A DNA stretch of 38,085 nucleotides, from NCBI RefSeq assembly GCF_000963695.1, contig NZ_LAJX01000090.1:1-38085 (forward strand), read 5' to 3'. The translations under genes were made by a program, and so were the position numbers. This DNA comes from Methylocucumis oryzae. GTDB taxonomy: Bacteria > Pseudomonadota > Gammaproteobacteria > Methylococcales > Methylomonadaceae. Positions 8,861 to 18,037 of the stretch are shown piece by piece (within the stretch, counting starts at the first letter, position 1; each line of letters opens with the position of its first letter). The notes under the pieces are model-generated. The model was not told the origin of the DNA. It was given only the letters and a program-made list of their open reading frames with translations, and searched no databases.

Positions 8861-9313
8861 ATGAAGGACACAATAATTACGAAGCAAATGATATTGATTG
8901 GAGCAATGGTTATGTCTTTATCCACACCGATATCAGCGCTATCGGAAACCCCAATAGCAACAAGGGATATTTCAAATACTCGTTTGTATAACTTTGTAGA
9001 CATTCCAGCAGAAATTAACTATAGCCAGTTTGGTGAGGCTGGGGTTCAACTCGACCCAAGACAGGCAGGACATATAATTAGCGTGAGGAGATTTAGAAAA
9101 ATCAACATCCTAATTGGTTCAACCAGTGCTAAATCAATTTCGATATACCTAGGTAAACTCAGCGATGCAACACTAGCGCAGGAATTTCACCACCCCATTG
9201 ATGGTAAAATTCATACCTACGATGTAATTGGCCCAGAGTTGGCGATCGTGTTTAAAGGCGGTACACCAAATTCAAGTGAAAAAGTACAGATGTGGGTATT
9301 TCTCAGTTCGTGA
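8861..9313 (+). CDS. small secreted protein of unknown function
   Basis: 150 residues. AGGAG about nine bases before the ATG supports the start. Residues about 1-28 form a signal peptide (hydrophobic MILIGAMVMSLSTPISA, then LSE). The mature part is polar, with no cysteine or recognised motif. It is AT-richer than the flanking nir genes and lies between two facing intron-like remnants, which suggests accessory or acquired DNA. I do not recognise the family. Confidence 0.65.
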   Translation: MKDTIITKQMILIGAMVMSLSTPISALSETPIATRDISNTRLYNFVDIPAEINYSQFGEAGVQLDPRQAGHIISVRRFRKINILIGSTSAKSISIYLGKLSDATLAQEFHHPIDGKIHTYDVIGPELAIVFKGGTPNSSEKVQMWVFLSS

Positions 9314-9330
9314 GAAATGATCATAACGCG

Positions 9331-9401
9331 GATCGGGTCCGGGTGACGGGATTGCTCCCACCACCTCTCCCACACCACTGGACATGCGGTTTTCCGCATC
9401 C
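9331..9401 (-). other. structured remnant with a domain V-like hairpin (copy 2)
   Basis: On the minus strand, positions 9401-9380 form a hairpin: GGA, stem TGCGG, AAAA loop, CCGCA, two unpaired bases TG, then TCC. A short stem with a two-base bulge recalls group II intron domain V. It is followed by GTGGTGTGGGAG and a second hairpin, GGTG/CACC around GGGAGCAATCCC, homologous to the plus-strand copy at 8584-8630. No intron ORF is present. A short remnant is the best reading; it could also be an uncharacterised repeat family. Confidence 0.35.
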
Positions 9402-9433
9402 GTCGGTTGGAATCAACAGCCTTTAACGCGATA

Positions 9434-9597
9434 AACTCGATAAGATGCGCTAAACCCATATAGGATGTGCTGAGGTACGAAGCGCATCTGTCGAGTGCAC
9501 AAACACGAATGATGCACCTTCTATTGTCGGAGCATCCTATAACTGGACAAATCTGTGTAAAGTGTGCAGTGCAACCCGTAGGGCAAATTGCCTATCA
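9434..9597 (+). repeat. 164-bp direct repeat, left copy (contains a REP hairpin)
   Basis: Matches 10198-10361 over 164 bases, with three differences that I can count. Its first 62 bases form a REP-like hairpin: CTCGATAAGATGCGCT (from 9436) against AGCGCATCTGTCGAG (9481-9495). It is followed at 9597-9638 by two tandem copies of a 21-base unit ending in GATAAGGTGCGCTGAT. Confidence 0.9.
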
Positions 9598-9619
9598 ACG
9601 CGATAAGGTGCGCTGATAA

Positions 9620-9673
9620 CGCGATAAGGTGCGCTGATAGGATGTGCCGACGTCAGGAGGCGCATCGTTCGCG
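9620..9673. repeat. REP-like hairpin next to the transposase 3' end
   Basis: A CGCGATAAGGTGCGC arm and a GGCGCATCGTTCGCG arm enclose GATAGGATGTGC, the same layout as the REP hairpins at 9435-9496 and 10199-10260. It ends exactly where the transposase stop codon begins (9674-9676), the usual placement for REPs around their RAYT gene. Confidence 0.75.
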
Positions 9674-10266
9674 TCACTCGATTCCTTTAATGTCGTACTT
9701 TTCATGACTACCCCAATCACCGGTATAAATACCTTGCTTTAAATAACGATGAAAACTCGAATAAGGCCAATCGATGACCTGTTTTACATAACCATGTTTT
9801 ACCGGATTCCAATGGATATAATCGATATGACGATTAAGATCGGTTTGACCTTCGATTAAATGCGCCCAAAAGCGGCTTTGCCATAATCCGCGTTCACGGC
9901 GATTTTGGCGGCTTTTCGATACTCGCTCGCCATTAGGTATTTTTCTTGAAAAATACCCTTTCAATAAATTCCATCTTACGGAATAGTCACCGTCATTTTC
10001 AGGCAATGTCCAAATGCAATGTTGTGATCCGGCATAATGACGATGGCATTTATTTCAAACGGTTTTTGTTGTTTTACATAACGAAAGGCATCTCGCAAAA
10101 CGTCAATCTTTTCCACCAATAAGCGATTGTTCTTACGCTCGGCAAGATTAACGGTAAAAAACCATAGGGCTTTCGGTATGTAAAATCGTCGATATTCAAC
10201 TCGATAAGATGCGCTAAACCCGTATAGGATGTGCTGAGGTACGAAGCGCATCTGTCGAGTGCACAA
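9674..10266 (-). pseudogene. REP-associated tyrosine transposase (RAYT, TnpA-REP), frameshifted
   Basis: Two overlapping frames give one RAYT of the Y1/IS200-like superfamily. The upstream part has YRRFYIPKALWFFTVNLAER and INAIVIMPDH; the downstream part has LPENDGDYSVRWNLLKGYFSR, ERGLWQSRFW, the HIDYIHWNPVKHG motif and DWPYSSFHRY. At about 10017-10024 one base is missing between MPDH and HCIWTLP. The true start is unclear: the open frame runs back into the adjacent REP copy, and no ATG sits directly before YRRFYIP. RAYTs mobilise REP sequences, and REP hairpins lie on both sides. Disabled transposase and sequencing error are both possible. Confidence 0.8.
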
Positions 10267-10361
10267 ACACGAATGATGCGCCTTCTATTGTCGGAGCATC
10301 CTATAACTGGACAAATCTGTGTAAAGTGTGCAGTGCAGCCCGTAGGGCAAATTGCCTATCA
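10198..10361 (+). repeat. 164-bp direct repeat, right copy (contains a REP hairpin)
   Basis: The second copy of the repeat at 9434-9597. Its REP hairpin is at 10199-10260, directly upstream (5') of the transposase. With only three mismatches to the left copy, the duplication is recent or homogenised by recombination. Recombination between the copies would delete the transposase. Confidence 0.9.
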
Positions 10362-10500
10362 GCGAATCAGCATTAACGTGTTGTGCTTGCTGCCAAGCTC
10401 AGACTTGGAAACGATCACTGTAGGGTACGCAAGGCGTACATGACTGCCTAATGTTATTAGCAACAAGCTTTCTTTACGCGTTATTTGTTACTACAATAAA

Positions 10501-10602
10501 GTAATCAAACTTGACTTCGATCCCATCAAAAATGAAAGGAACATCCGCGAACGCGGCTTGAGCTTTGAACGCGTGGTCGATTTTGATTTTGAAACCGCTG
10601 CC
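10501..10602 (+). pseudogene. remnant of a BrnT-family toxin gene (N-terminus only)
   Basis: In frame with the downstream antitoxin, codons from 10501 read IKLDFDPIKNERNIRERG then LSFERVVDFDFETAAF, the start of a BrnT RNase toxin. The sequence then jumps to DTPENPVNMAKPLPL, which is antitoxin. The rest of BrnT, including its catalytic core, is missing, and no ATG start remains (the codon before ATC is GTA). This looks like an internal deletion that fused the two genes in frame. Confidence 0.6.
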
Positions 10603-10899
10603 TTCGATACACCAGAGAATCCTGTAAATATGGCAAAACCATTACCCTTGACTGACGCAGACGGCGAAGTCCGTGAGTTGACCGAAGACGATTTTAAGCA
10701 TTTTAAGTCGTTCTCTTCATTGCCCGATGAGTTGCAAGCTGTCTTGCGCGGGCGCGGCAAACAAAAAGCCCCCACTAAAGTATCAACCACCGTGCGGTTT
10801 AGCCCTGAAGTATTGGCGTATTTCCGCTCAACCGGCAAAGGCTGGCAAAAACGGATGGATGACGCGCTCAAGGAGTGGCTTAAAGAACACACGGCATAG
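10558..10899 (+). CDS. brnA: BrnA-like antitoxin, orphaned
   Basis: From the ATG at 10630 this gives 89 residues; the open frame can be read from a TTG at 10558 inside the toxin remnant. The C-terminal STTVRFSPEVLAYFRSTGKG then WQKRMDDALKEWLKEH is the ribbon-helix-helix DNA-binding end of BrnA antitoxins, which normally neutralise BrnT and repress their own operon. With BrnT reduced to its first third, it is an orphan antitoxin that might still regulate or counteract related toxins. Confidence 0.75.
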   Translation: MSFERVVDFDFETAAFDTPENPVNMAKPLPLTDADGEVRELTEDDFKHFKSFSSLPDELQAVLRGRGKQKAPTKVSTTVRFSPEVLAYFRSTGKGWQKRMDDALKEWLKEHTA

Positions 10900-11023
10900 C
10901 GCATACGGCGTTTTCGCGATAACAAACCACCATCAGTGTACCCCAAAATGGCGGATTGCCTTTCAGAAAATCCGCTTACTGCGTTGCTAAGCCACATGGA
11001 TGTGTTTCATCCATGGCACCTGG

Positions 11024-11046
11024 ATTCCGGCAATCACTGCCGGAAT
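11024..11046. repeat. short perfect hairpin
   Basis: ATTCCGGCA (11024-11032), a five-base loop ATCAC, and TGCCGGAAT (11038-11046). It lies in the non-coding space after brnA, beside a second short palindrome CACATGGATGTG. It resembles widespread dispersed bacterial hairpins. No T-run follows, so it is not a classical terminator. Confidence 0.6.
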
Positions 11047-11174
11047 GACGGTTTAGCTTTACGGGCTAAAATTAAAAGTATCCCATCTTGAGTGGATAGC
11101 CTAAAAACCGAAAATTTGAACGTTCAAAGTCTATTATCGGTTAAGCTAGCAAACTCCTCTTGCTATCATTTGTT

Positions 11175-12637
11175 ATGCTTAAGACCTCAAAAGACACTCT
11201 TGACCCGGAAGATTGGCAGGCGTTTCGCCGCGATAGTCATCAAATGCTCGATGACATGCTCGATCATCTGGAAAATCTGCACAGCAAGCCGGTATGGCAA
11301 CCATCGCCTGCTGATTTGCTTAGCGATGAATACGCACAATTATCCGCCGAATCTGCCGAACTAAAAAACGTACATCAATGGTTTATGACGCAGATTGTGC
11401 CGTATAGCGTGGGCAATATCCATCCGGGGTTTATGGGTTGGGTACACGGTGCTGGTACTGTGGTCGGTATGGTGGCGGAACTGCTGGCAGCCGGGTTAAA
11501 TGCCAATGTCGGGGGGCGCAATCAAGCACCTGTTGCGCTAGAGCAGCAATTAACCCAGTGGCTTAAAGACTTGTTCAGTTTCCCCGATAGCGCCGGTGGT
11601 CTCATGGTTAGCGGCACCTCGATGGCTAACTTAATCGGCGTGTTAATTGCAAAAACTTGGTTTTTAGGTGAAACCAGCCGTCAACTCGGTTTGCAGCAAA
11701 GTCATAGGCGCTTAGTGGCTTATACCGCTAGCAGTGCGCATGTTAGCTTAACACAAGCCCTAGAAATAACTGGTTTAGGTAGTGATGCATTACGCTTAAT
11801 GCCAGTCAATAGCCAATTTCAACTCGATGTTAACGCGCTTAAAGCCGCTATCATGGCGGATAAGGCTAACGGTTTTGAGCCTTTTTTAATTGCCGCAACC
11901 GCAGGTAGCGTCGATGTCGGTGCGATAGACCCGTTGCCTGAATTGGCAGAACTCGCCCATGAACAAGGTTTATGGCTACATGTCGATGGTGCGTATGCCG
12001 CATTAGCTATGTTATCACCGGAATTAGCCCCGCTATTACAAGGCATTCAAGCGGCTGATTCGCTTGCGTTCGATTTTCATAAATGGGGACAAGTCCCTTA
12101 TGATGCCGGTTTTATTTTGGTAAGAGACCAACAACAGCAACTGGCAACGTTTGCCTCGCCTGCTGCGTATCTGATGCGAGCTGAGCGAGGTTTAGCCGCT
12201 GGCTCACCTTGGCCGTGCGATTTAGGCCCTGAGCTATCGCGTGGTTTTAAAGCGTTTAAAGACGTGGTTTACGTTGAAAGTATATGGCACTCAAAAACTA
12301 GGCCACGTCATCTGGCATACTTGCCAGTTAGCGCACTATTTAAAGGAAAAGATTTTGATGTGTGACAAGCTAGAATTATTAGCACCGGTTACACTTAACA
12401 TTGTCTGTTTTCGCTATCGTGCTGAACAGGCCGATGCGGTCAATGCTAAAATTGTTATTGCATTACAAGAATCCGGTATCGCGGCGCCGTCTACAACTAA
12501 AATCAATACACTGTTAGCCATTCGCGTCGCTATTTTTAACCATCGCACCACCGAAGTGCATATTGATGCTATGCTTGATGCTTGCCTACGATTCGGCAAG
12601 CAATTTTCTGTTTACACTCATACCGAGGCTTTTATGA
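11175..12637 (+). CDS. PLP-dependent decarboxylase (group II), two one-base frameshifts
   Basis: About 486 residues when two single-base insertions are removed. The family is the aspartate/glutamate/aromatic amino acid decarboxylases: NIHPGFMGWVHG near the N-terminus, GGLMVSGTSMANLIG, HVSLTQALEITGLG, LHVDGAYAA with the cofactor Asp, and FDFHKWGQVPYDAG with the Schiff-base Lys. The frame breaks at TTT 12255-12257 (should be TT): RGFKA then continues as LKTWFTLKVYG in the next frame. Removing a T from 12604-12607 creates a TGA at 12635-12637 that overlaps the next gene as ATGA; otherwise the ORF reads on. The product should be an amine. Substrate is not readable; tyrosine or aspartate decarboxylation is conceivable. 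The ATG at 11175 is preferred over a TTG at 11160; no clear RBS. Confidence 0.8.
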
Positions 12638-13798
12638 CAACAGAATTACCCGATTACGCAAACCGCCCTTTTATTGGCCTTGCGCCACTAATGGCTTCTG
12701 CCTTGGCCGGTTTCGACCTCGCACCGTTAGGTTCATTATTATTAGAACGCGTTAAAACCGAACCCAAACCTGAAACCTTAATCGACATTGCCAATATTTT
12801 ATTCCTACGCGGTTTTCCTGAACTAGCACTGTCAATACAAAAAGAAGCGTTAAGTCAACAACAGCTCTATCAGCCCCCCATCACTGAGCAGCCCATTCAA
12901 CTCCGTTTATTAGTGCTAATGAGCGCGGGCGATTTAATGGCAAATACGCCGTTAGAGTTTTTAATTCAGCACAGCGATATAGGCTTAACTCAAGTTTATG
13001 TCACTGAAACCTCGCCTTTGCCTGATACTGTACCCGAGCATGATGTGTTGTTTGTCGCTGTTGCCCAATCAGATGCTAATATGGCGTTATTAAACAGCTT
13101 AACCAATAAGCTGGCTAATTGGCCAAAACCTGTGTTAAACAAACCGGAAGCGATTAGTTTGTTAGCGCGCAACCAGGTAGCAGACCGTCTACAAGATGCC
13201 CCAGGCCTAGTCGCTCCTGAGACGTTGCGTGTATCTAAACATGATTTAATTACCGTCCACGAGATTTTAACTGACGATGATTACCCGCTAATTATTCGCC
13301 CTGTCGATTCTCATGCGGGGCAAGGCTTAGCCAAAATCGATAGCTATTCGGCCTTAATTGACTACCTAACTACAGAGAATGCTGAGGAGTTTTATCTTGC
13401 CAGCTTCTATGACTATAAAAGCGCTGACGGTTTATATCGCAAATACCGTATTGTCTTGATTGCAGGTAAACCGTATTTATGTCATCAAGCGATTTCTGAG
13501 CAATGGATGATTCATTATCTCAATGCGGGTATGGCTGATAACGCTGAAAAACGCGCCGAGGAAGCCGCATCCATGGTCGCATTTGATCAAAACTTTTGCA
13601 CTAACACATGCTAGCGCGTTACAGCACATAGCGGATTGTTTTGGCTTAGATTACTTAGGCATTGATTGCGCCGAAACACCCGATGGACAACTGTTGGTGT
13701 TTGAAGTCGATAGCTGCATGATTATTCATAACTTAGACCCCATTGAAGCATTCCCTTATAAACAAGATGCTATGCAAAAAGTCTTTGCCGCGTTTTAG
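12634..13798 (+). CDS. RimK-like ATP-grasp ligase with N-terminal helical domain, one frameshift
   Basis: 387 residues after correction. The ATG at 12634 follows CGAGG at about eight bases. Residues about 15-80 are helical and TPR-like (GSLLLERVKTEPKPETLIDI). A conserved central stretch LVLMSAGDLMANTPLEFL leads into the ATP-grasp fold: VLNKPEAI, YPLIIRPVDSHAGQGLAKI, YRKYRIVLIAGKPYLCHQ, and the metal-binding end LLVFEVDSCMIIHNLD. The frame breaks at TTTT 13594-13597 (should be TTT); FALTHASALQHI then continues to the stop at 13796-13798. ATP-grasp enzymes join a carboxylate to an amine, so the neighbouring decarboxylase may supply the amine. The substrate is unknown. Confidence 0.75.
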
Positions 13799-13812
13799 GT
13801 CATTGCTCATTA

Positions 13813-15236
13813 ATGCTAGCCAACAACATTAAACTAAACGAACTCTCGCATAAGTCAGCCTCGCTACCCAGTCTAATAGGGTTGTTAACGACAGGTGGCG
13901 ACTGGCGTATTGCGCTGTCTCCTGATACCGGCGTAAACGCGTATGGCTATGCCGCTACGCCAAATCCTGACGCCTATGCATTTGGTTCTAGCACTTGTTC
14001 ACAAATCAGCGCGAGGGGATTTAAGCAGAGTTTACTGCGCCTACAAGATTTACAACAACGATTAAATACCGATACGTTAACCACGGTTTATGACGATGAA
14101 CTCGCACAGCTGAGACAGCGCTTGCACGAGTTATTAAGCTTACCTCAGCACACTGACATTTGTTTTTTCACCTTCTGGCACTGATGTGCATGGTTTATTA
14201 GCAAAGGTTTTAGCGTATCGAGCCACTCAATCGCTTGCTATTATCATGATGGACAGTCATGAAACCGGTCGTGGTGTGGCATCCGCACTTAGCGATAGTC
14301 GTACTCCTGGGTTAAAACCAACATTACAATGCATAACCCTTAGACAACCTGATGGCAAGCTAAGACCTTATCATGAACTCGATGCTGAAACGGAAGCTTT
14401 AGTCGCACAAGCGCTACAGCATCAGCATCATGTATTGCTTATCATGATTGACCAAAGCAAGACTGGACTTATTGCCCCTAGCCTTGCGTGTGTACTGGGC
14501 TTAAAGCAGCGTTACGGCGATAGACTAACAATACTGGTTGATGCATGTCAGCTTCGTTTATCTCCAGATACGTTATCCTCGTATTTAAAACAAAATTTTT
14601 TTGTTGCCATCACCGGCTCTAAATTTTTAACTGGCCCAGCGTTTTTCGGGCGCATTATTAATACCCGAAGCTTGTGCACACTGGCTGAGAGCCAACCCCT
14701 TGCCGAATACCTTAGCTGAACTGTCAAATTGCGCTGAATGGCCTAACACGTGGCCTGGACGTGAACAACTCGGTGTCAAAACGAACATCGGCTTATTGCT
14801 ACGTTGGCACGCCGCGCTTGATGAGCTTGAAGTGTTGCTAAGTTTTTCAGATAGCCAGATTAGCGGGTTTATTCAACACTTTCACGACGCGGTATTAACT
14901 ACGGTTAATCAATACCCTACATTACAGCTACTAACAACACCCCAACTCAATCGACAACCACTCACCAGTGCCAAACACTGGGATAGCTTAACCACGATTT
15001 GGACGTTACGGTTGCCACACTATAACGAAGCACAAGTGTTAGCGCTTTATCAAACCTTACAACAGCGACACTACCAACTCGGCCAACCGGTGGTGATAGG
15101 CACTCAGGACAACGCACGCGTAACGGGTTTAAGATTGTCGCTGAGTGCTAGACTCATCACTGAAGCACTAAGCGATTCTGAGCAAACTGTCATGGCAAAA
15201 GCGATTAAAACATTGGCTGAACTTGCAACGACTTAA
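13813..15236 (+). CDS. second PLP-dependent enzyme (aminotransferase class V-like), two frameshifts
   Basis: 473 residues after removing one T from T6 at 14163-14168 and one C from C4 at 14696-14699. Recognisable parts are SPDTGVNAYGYAATPNPDAY, an SGTDVHGLLAKVLAYRA stretch like the SGT cofactor-binding loop, LVDACQLRLSPDT with the cofactor Asp, and ITGSKFLTGPAFFG with the likely Schiff-base Lys. The C-terminal third carries LTTIWTLRLPHYNE. It follows the ATP-grasp gene by 14 bases in the same direction. The fold is fold-type I; the exact reaction is not recognised. Co-occurrence of the three genes in other genomes is a recollection to be checked. Confidence 0.7.
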
Positions 15237-15361
15237 GATTAAACAACAGAAAAAGTTCAACGTACAATCACTAGCACTTCCTATTTTTTCCGATTTAAAC
15301 TTCCTAGTTCAGCCTGCAACGGTTAACATATCTAAAGGCTTACGCGCCCGCATATACTTCA

Positions 15362-15441
15362 AACGGTCACATTTGGTTTTTAGGTAGGTAGAGTGCGCTG
15401 TGCGCACCCTACAGCAACATAAGATACCGAATGTGACCGTT
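15362..15441. repeat. nested inverted-repeat element before gpmI
   Basis: Outer arms AACGGTCACATTTGG (15362-15376) and CCGAATGTGACCGTT (15427-15441) pair with one mismatch. Inside, GTAGAGTGCGC-TGT-GCGCACCCTAC (15388-15412) forms a second hairpin. The inner motif recurs near 33173-33194 and loosely at 8402-8550. The whole fills most of the 224-base gap between the PLP gene and gpmI and would leave little room for a conventional promoter. Confidence 0.75.
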
Positions 15442-15460
15442 CAGAATATAGATTCGGTCT

Positions 15461-17125
15461 ATGATTTCCCATTCACTTAAAAACACTATGAAATTAGCAA
15501 AATCTTCTCAGTTCCCACCTTGTCCAGGCCCTGTTGTTACCATCGTATTAGACGGTGTAGGTATTTCGCCACGCGAAGACGGCGATGCCGTTAAAACTGC
15601 ACGCACACCCACATTAGATAAACTGATGACTACTTATCCAATGACGCCGTTACGCGCACACGGTACGGCAGTCGGTATGCCTAGCGATGAAGACATGGGT
15701 AATAGCGAAGTCGGCCATAATGCCTTTGGTGCAGGCCGTGTCTTTGCTCAAGGCGCAAAGTTAGTTGCAGAATCAATTGCCAGCGGTCATTTATGGCAAG
15801 GTAAAGCTTGGCATGACGTCGTTGCCACCGCAAAACAAGGCGGTTGCTTACATTTTCTTGGTTTATTCTCCGATGGTAATGTACATTCTCATATCGACCA
15901 TTTACGTGCAATGTTAGAGCAAGCCAAACAAGAAGGTGTCAGCAAAGTACGTTTACATATTTTATTAGACGGCCGTGATGTCGGTGAAACCTCAGCACTC
16001 GACTATGTTGACCCGTTTGAAGAGTATTTAACACAATTACGCAGCGAGCAATTTGATGTTGCGATAGCCTCTGGCGGTGGTCGCATGACGATTACTATGG
16101 ATAGATACGAAGCCGATTGGTCTATGGTTGAGCGCGGTTGGGACATTCATGTACGCGGCTTAGGTCGGCAATTTGCCAGCGCCCATGAGGCCATCACGAC
16201 CTACCGTACTGAATTAAACGTTATCGACCAAGATTTGCCCGGTTTTGTTATTGCTAAAGACGGTCAAGCGATAGGCAAAATCGTTGATGGCGATGCGGTC
16301 GTTTTCTTTAATTTCCGTGGTGACCGCGCGATAGAAATTTCCCGTGCCTTCATTGAAGAACAGTTTACCCCGTTTGCACGCGGCCCGCTGCCTAATGTCA
16401 CTTATGCGGGCATGATGCAATATGACGGTGACACCCAATTACCGCCGCGCTTTTTAGTCGAGCCACCGACGATAGACCGCACGCTAGGCGAATATTTAGC
16501 GAAAAACGGTGTGTCGCAATACGCGATTAGCGAAACGCAAAAATATGGTCACGTCACTTATTTCTGGAACGGCAATCGTTCGGGTAAATTTGATGAAACT
16601 TTAGAAACTTATGTCGAAATTCCTAGCGATGTCGTACCGTTTGAGCAACGCCCGTGGATGAAATGCGCTGAAATCACTGATGCATTGATTGGTGCTATTC
16701 GTAGCGGTCAATACCGTTATTTACGCGTTAACTATGCCAACGGTGACATGGTTGGTCATACCGGTAATTTCGAGGCAGCCGTCACTGCTATGCAAGGCTT
16801 AGATATACAGCTAGCGCGCTTAATACCGGTCATCTTAGCCGCGCAAGGCACAGCCATCATCACCGCTGATCACGGCAATGCCGATGAAATGTTTGAATTA
16901 GACAAAAAAGGCGCGGTTAAACGTGATGCCGAGGGACGCACTAAAGCCAAAACCTCACACACGTTAAACCCCGTGCCATTTGTGCTAGTATCCGCCAACC
17001 CTAGCTATCAATTACGCACTAATTTAACTACACCTGGCTTATCCAACGTTGCCGCTACGGTACTGAATTTATTAGGCTTTGAAGCGCCTGATGATTACGA
17101 TGCCAGCTTAATCCAACCTCTGTAA
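15461..17125 (+). CDS. gpmI: 2,3-bisphosphoglycerate-independent phosphoglycerate mutase
   Basis: Interconverts 3- and 2-phosphoglycerate in glycolysis and gluconeogenesis with two Mn ions. [12 protein letters not shown] carries the first metal-binding Asp. [18 protein letters not shown] contains the phosphorylated Ser. [31 protein letters not shown] and [13 protein letters not shown] supply substrate and metal ligands, and [11 protein letters not shown] the last His. It is 554 residues from 15461 or 545 from a second ATG at 15488; neither has a clear Shine-Dalgarno. The frame is intact, unlike the genes just upstream. Confidence 0.95.
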   Translation: MISHSLKNTMKLAKSSQFPPCPGPVVTIVLDGVGISPREDGDAVKTARTPTLDKLMTTYPMTPLRAHGTAVGMPSDEDMGNSEVGHNAFGAGRVFAQGAKLVAESIASGHLWQGKAWHDVVATAKQGGCLHFLGLFSDGNVHSHIDHLRAMLEQAKQEGVSKVRLHILLDGRDVGETSALDYVDPFEEYLTQLRSEQFDVAIASGGGRMTITMDRYEADWSMVERGWDIHVRGLGRQFASAHEAITTYRTELNVIDQDLPGFVIAKDGQAIGKIVDGDAVVFFNFRGDRAIEISRAFIEEQFTPFARGPLPNVTYAGMMQYDGDTQLPPRFLVEPPTIDRTLGEYLAKNGVSQYAISETQKYGHVTYFWNGNRSGKFDETLETYVEIPSDVVPFEQRPWMKCAEITDALIGAIRSGQYRYLRVNYANGDMVGHTGNFEAAVTAMQGLDIQLARLIPVILAAQGTAIITADHGNADEMFELDKKGAVKRDAEGRTKAKTSHTLNPVPFVLVSANPSYQLRTNLTTPGLSNVAATVLNLLGFEAPDDYDASLIQPL

Positions 17126-17179
17126 GCAAATAATACGGTTCAGGCTGATGAGTCGGCCTGAATCTTATCAAGACGTTTT

Positions 17180-17992
17180 ATGCACTCTCGTTTTATAGGC
17201 ATTTTCGACTCAGGCGTAGGCGGCTTAGCGGTTTATCGCGCGGCACGTGAGCTGTTACCTCATAGCGCTTTTGTTTATGTCGCCGATTCTGGCTTTGCGC
17301 CGTATGGCGACCGCGAGCCTCGTTATATTGCCAATCGTGTCATAGAAATCACCGATGCCTTAGTCAAGTCGGGAGCACAAGCCTTGGTGATTGCGTGTAA
17401 CACGGCGACCGTCACAACAGTTTCAGAGTTACGAGCTAAACATGCGTTGCCTATTATTGGTATTGAGCCTGCGATTAAACCCGCTACGGCGCTCAGTACA
17501 CGCGGCAAAATCGTCGTGTTAACCACACAACGTACTGCCGAAAGCGATGCCGTAGCACGTCTTTGTCAGCGGTATGGCAGCAACTCCCATATCGTGCTAC
17601 AAGCGTGTCCAGGTTTAGCGGATTATGTTGAAGCGGGGGAAGTTGATAGTATAGAGGTTAACGAAATGCTTAAGCAGTATTTAGCCCCTGCTATCGCGAT
17701 AGCAGCTGACGTTATTGTGCTGGGCTGCACCCACTTTACGTTCTTAACTGCTCAAATTCAACGCTTAGTCGGCCCTGATGTTACGATTATTGAACCGTCC
17801 ATAGCCGTTGCCCAGCAACTCGCTAGACAACTGGTGTTAACTTCTCCCGATTTAAGTCATGAAGCCTGTGCAACCGAGACCTTTTATACCACCGCGCTAG
17901 CATCGAATACAGTTAGCACTGTGATGTCAAAATTACTAGAACGCCCTATCGATGTATTAACCGCTAATCATCTGGGGTTGGAATGTCGTTGA
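17180..17992 (+). CDS. murI: glutamate racemase
   Basis: Makes D-glutamate for peptidoglycan in the cytoplasm without a cofactor. 270 residues: FDSGVGGLAVYRA near the N-terminus, PYGDR, and the two catalytic cysteines in VIACNTATVTT and VLGCTHFTFL. It starts 54 bases after gpmI on the same strand and may be co-transcribed. It faces mch convergently, with a hairpin between. Confidence 0.93.
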   Translation: MHSRFIGIFDSGVGGLAVYRAARELLPHSAFVYVADSGFAPYGDREPRYIANRVIEITDALVKSGAQALVIACNTATVTTVSELRAKHALPIIGIEPAIKPATALSTRGKIVVLTTQRTAESDAVARLCQRYGSNSHIVLQACPGLADYVEAGEVDSIEVNEMLKQYLAPAIAIAADVIVLGCTHFTFLTAQIQRLVGPDVTIIEPSIAVAQQLARQLVLTSPDLSHEACATETFYTTALASNTVSTVMSKLLERPIDVLTANHLGLECR

Positions 17993-18001
17993 CAGTAAAT
18001 T

Positions 18002-18027
18002 GGCAAACCCCATCCCTGGGTTTTGCC
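18002..18027. terminator. hairpin between convergent murI and mch, possible bidirectional terminator
   Basis: GGCAAACCCC (18002-18011) pairs with GGGTTTTGCC (18018-18027) with one mismatch and a six-base loop. It lies in the 45-base space between the two convergent stop codons. There is no long U-tract on either side, so termination is inferred from position. Confidence 0.45.
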
Positions 18028-18037
18028 CATTTAGGTA

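Noticed and set aside
10491-10997. Minus-strand ORF of 168 codons across the brn locus
   Set aside because: Antisense to the BrnT stub and BrnA, which have recognisable motifs; its composition is shadow-like.
12241-13614. A single 457-residue ORF fusing the decarboxylase C-terminus to the ATP-grasp domain
   Set aside because: Removing one T at 12604-12607 gives a stop that overlaps an ATG with a good Shine-Dalgarno at 12634. The neighbouring runs show the same +1 artefact, so a natural fusion is unlikely.
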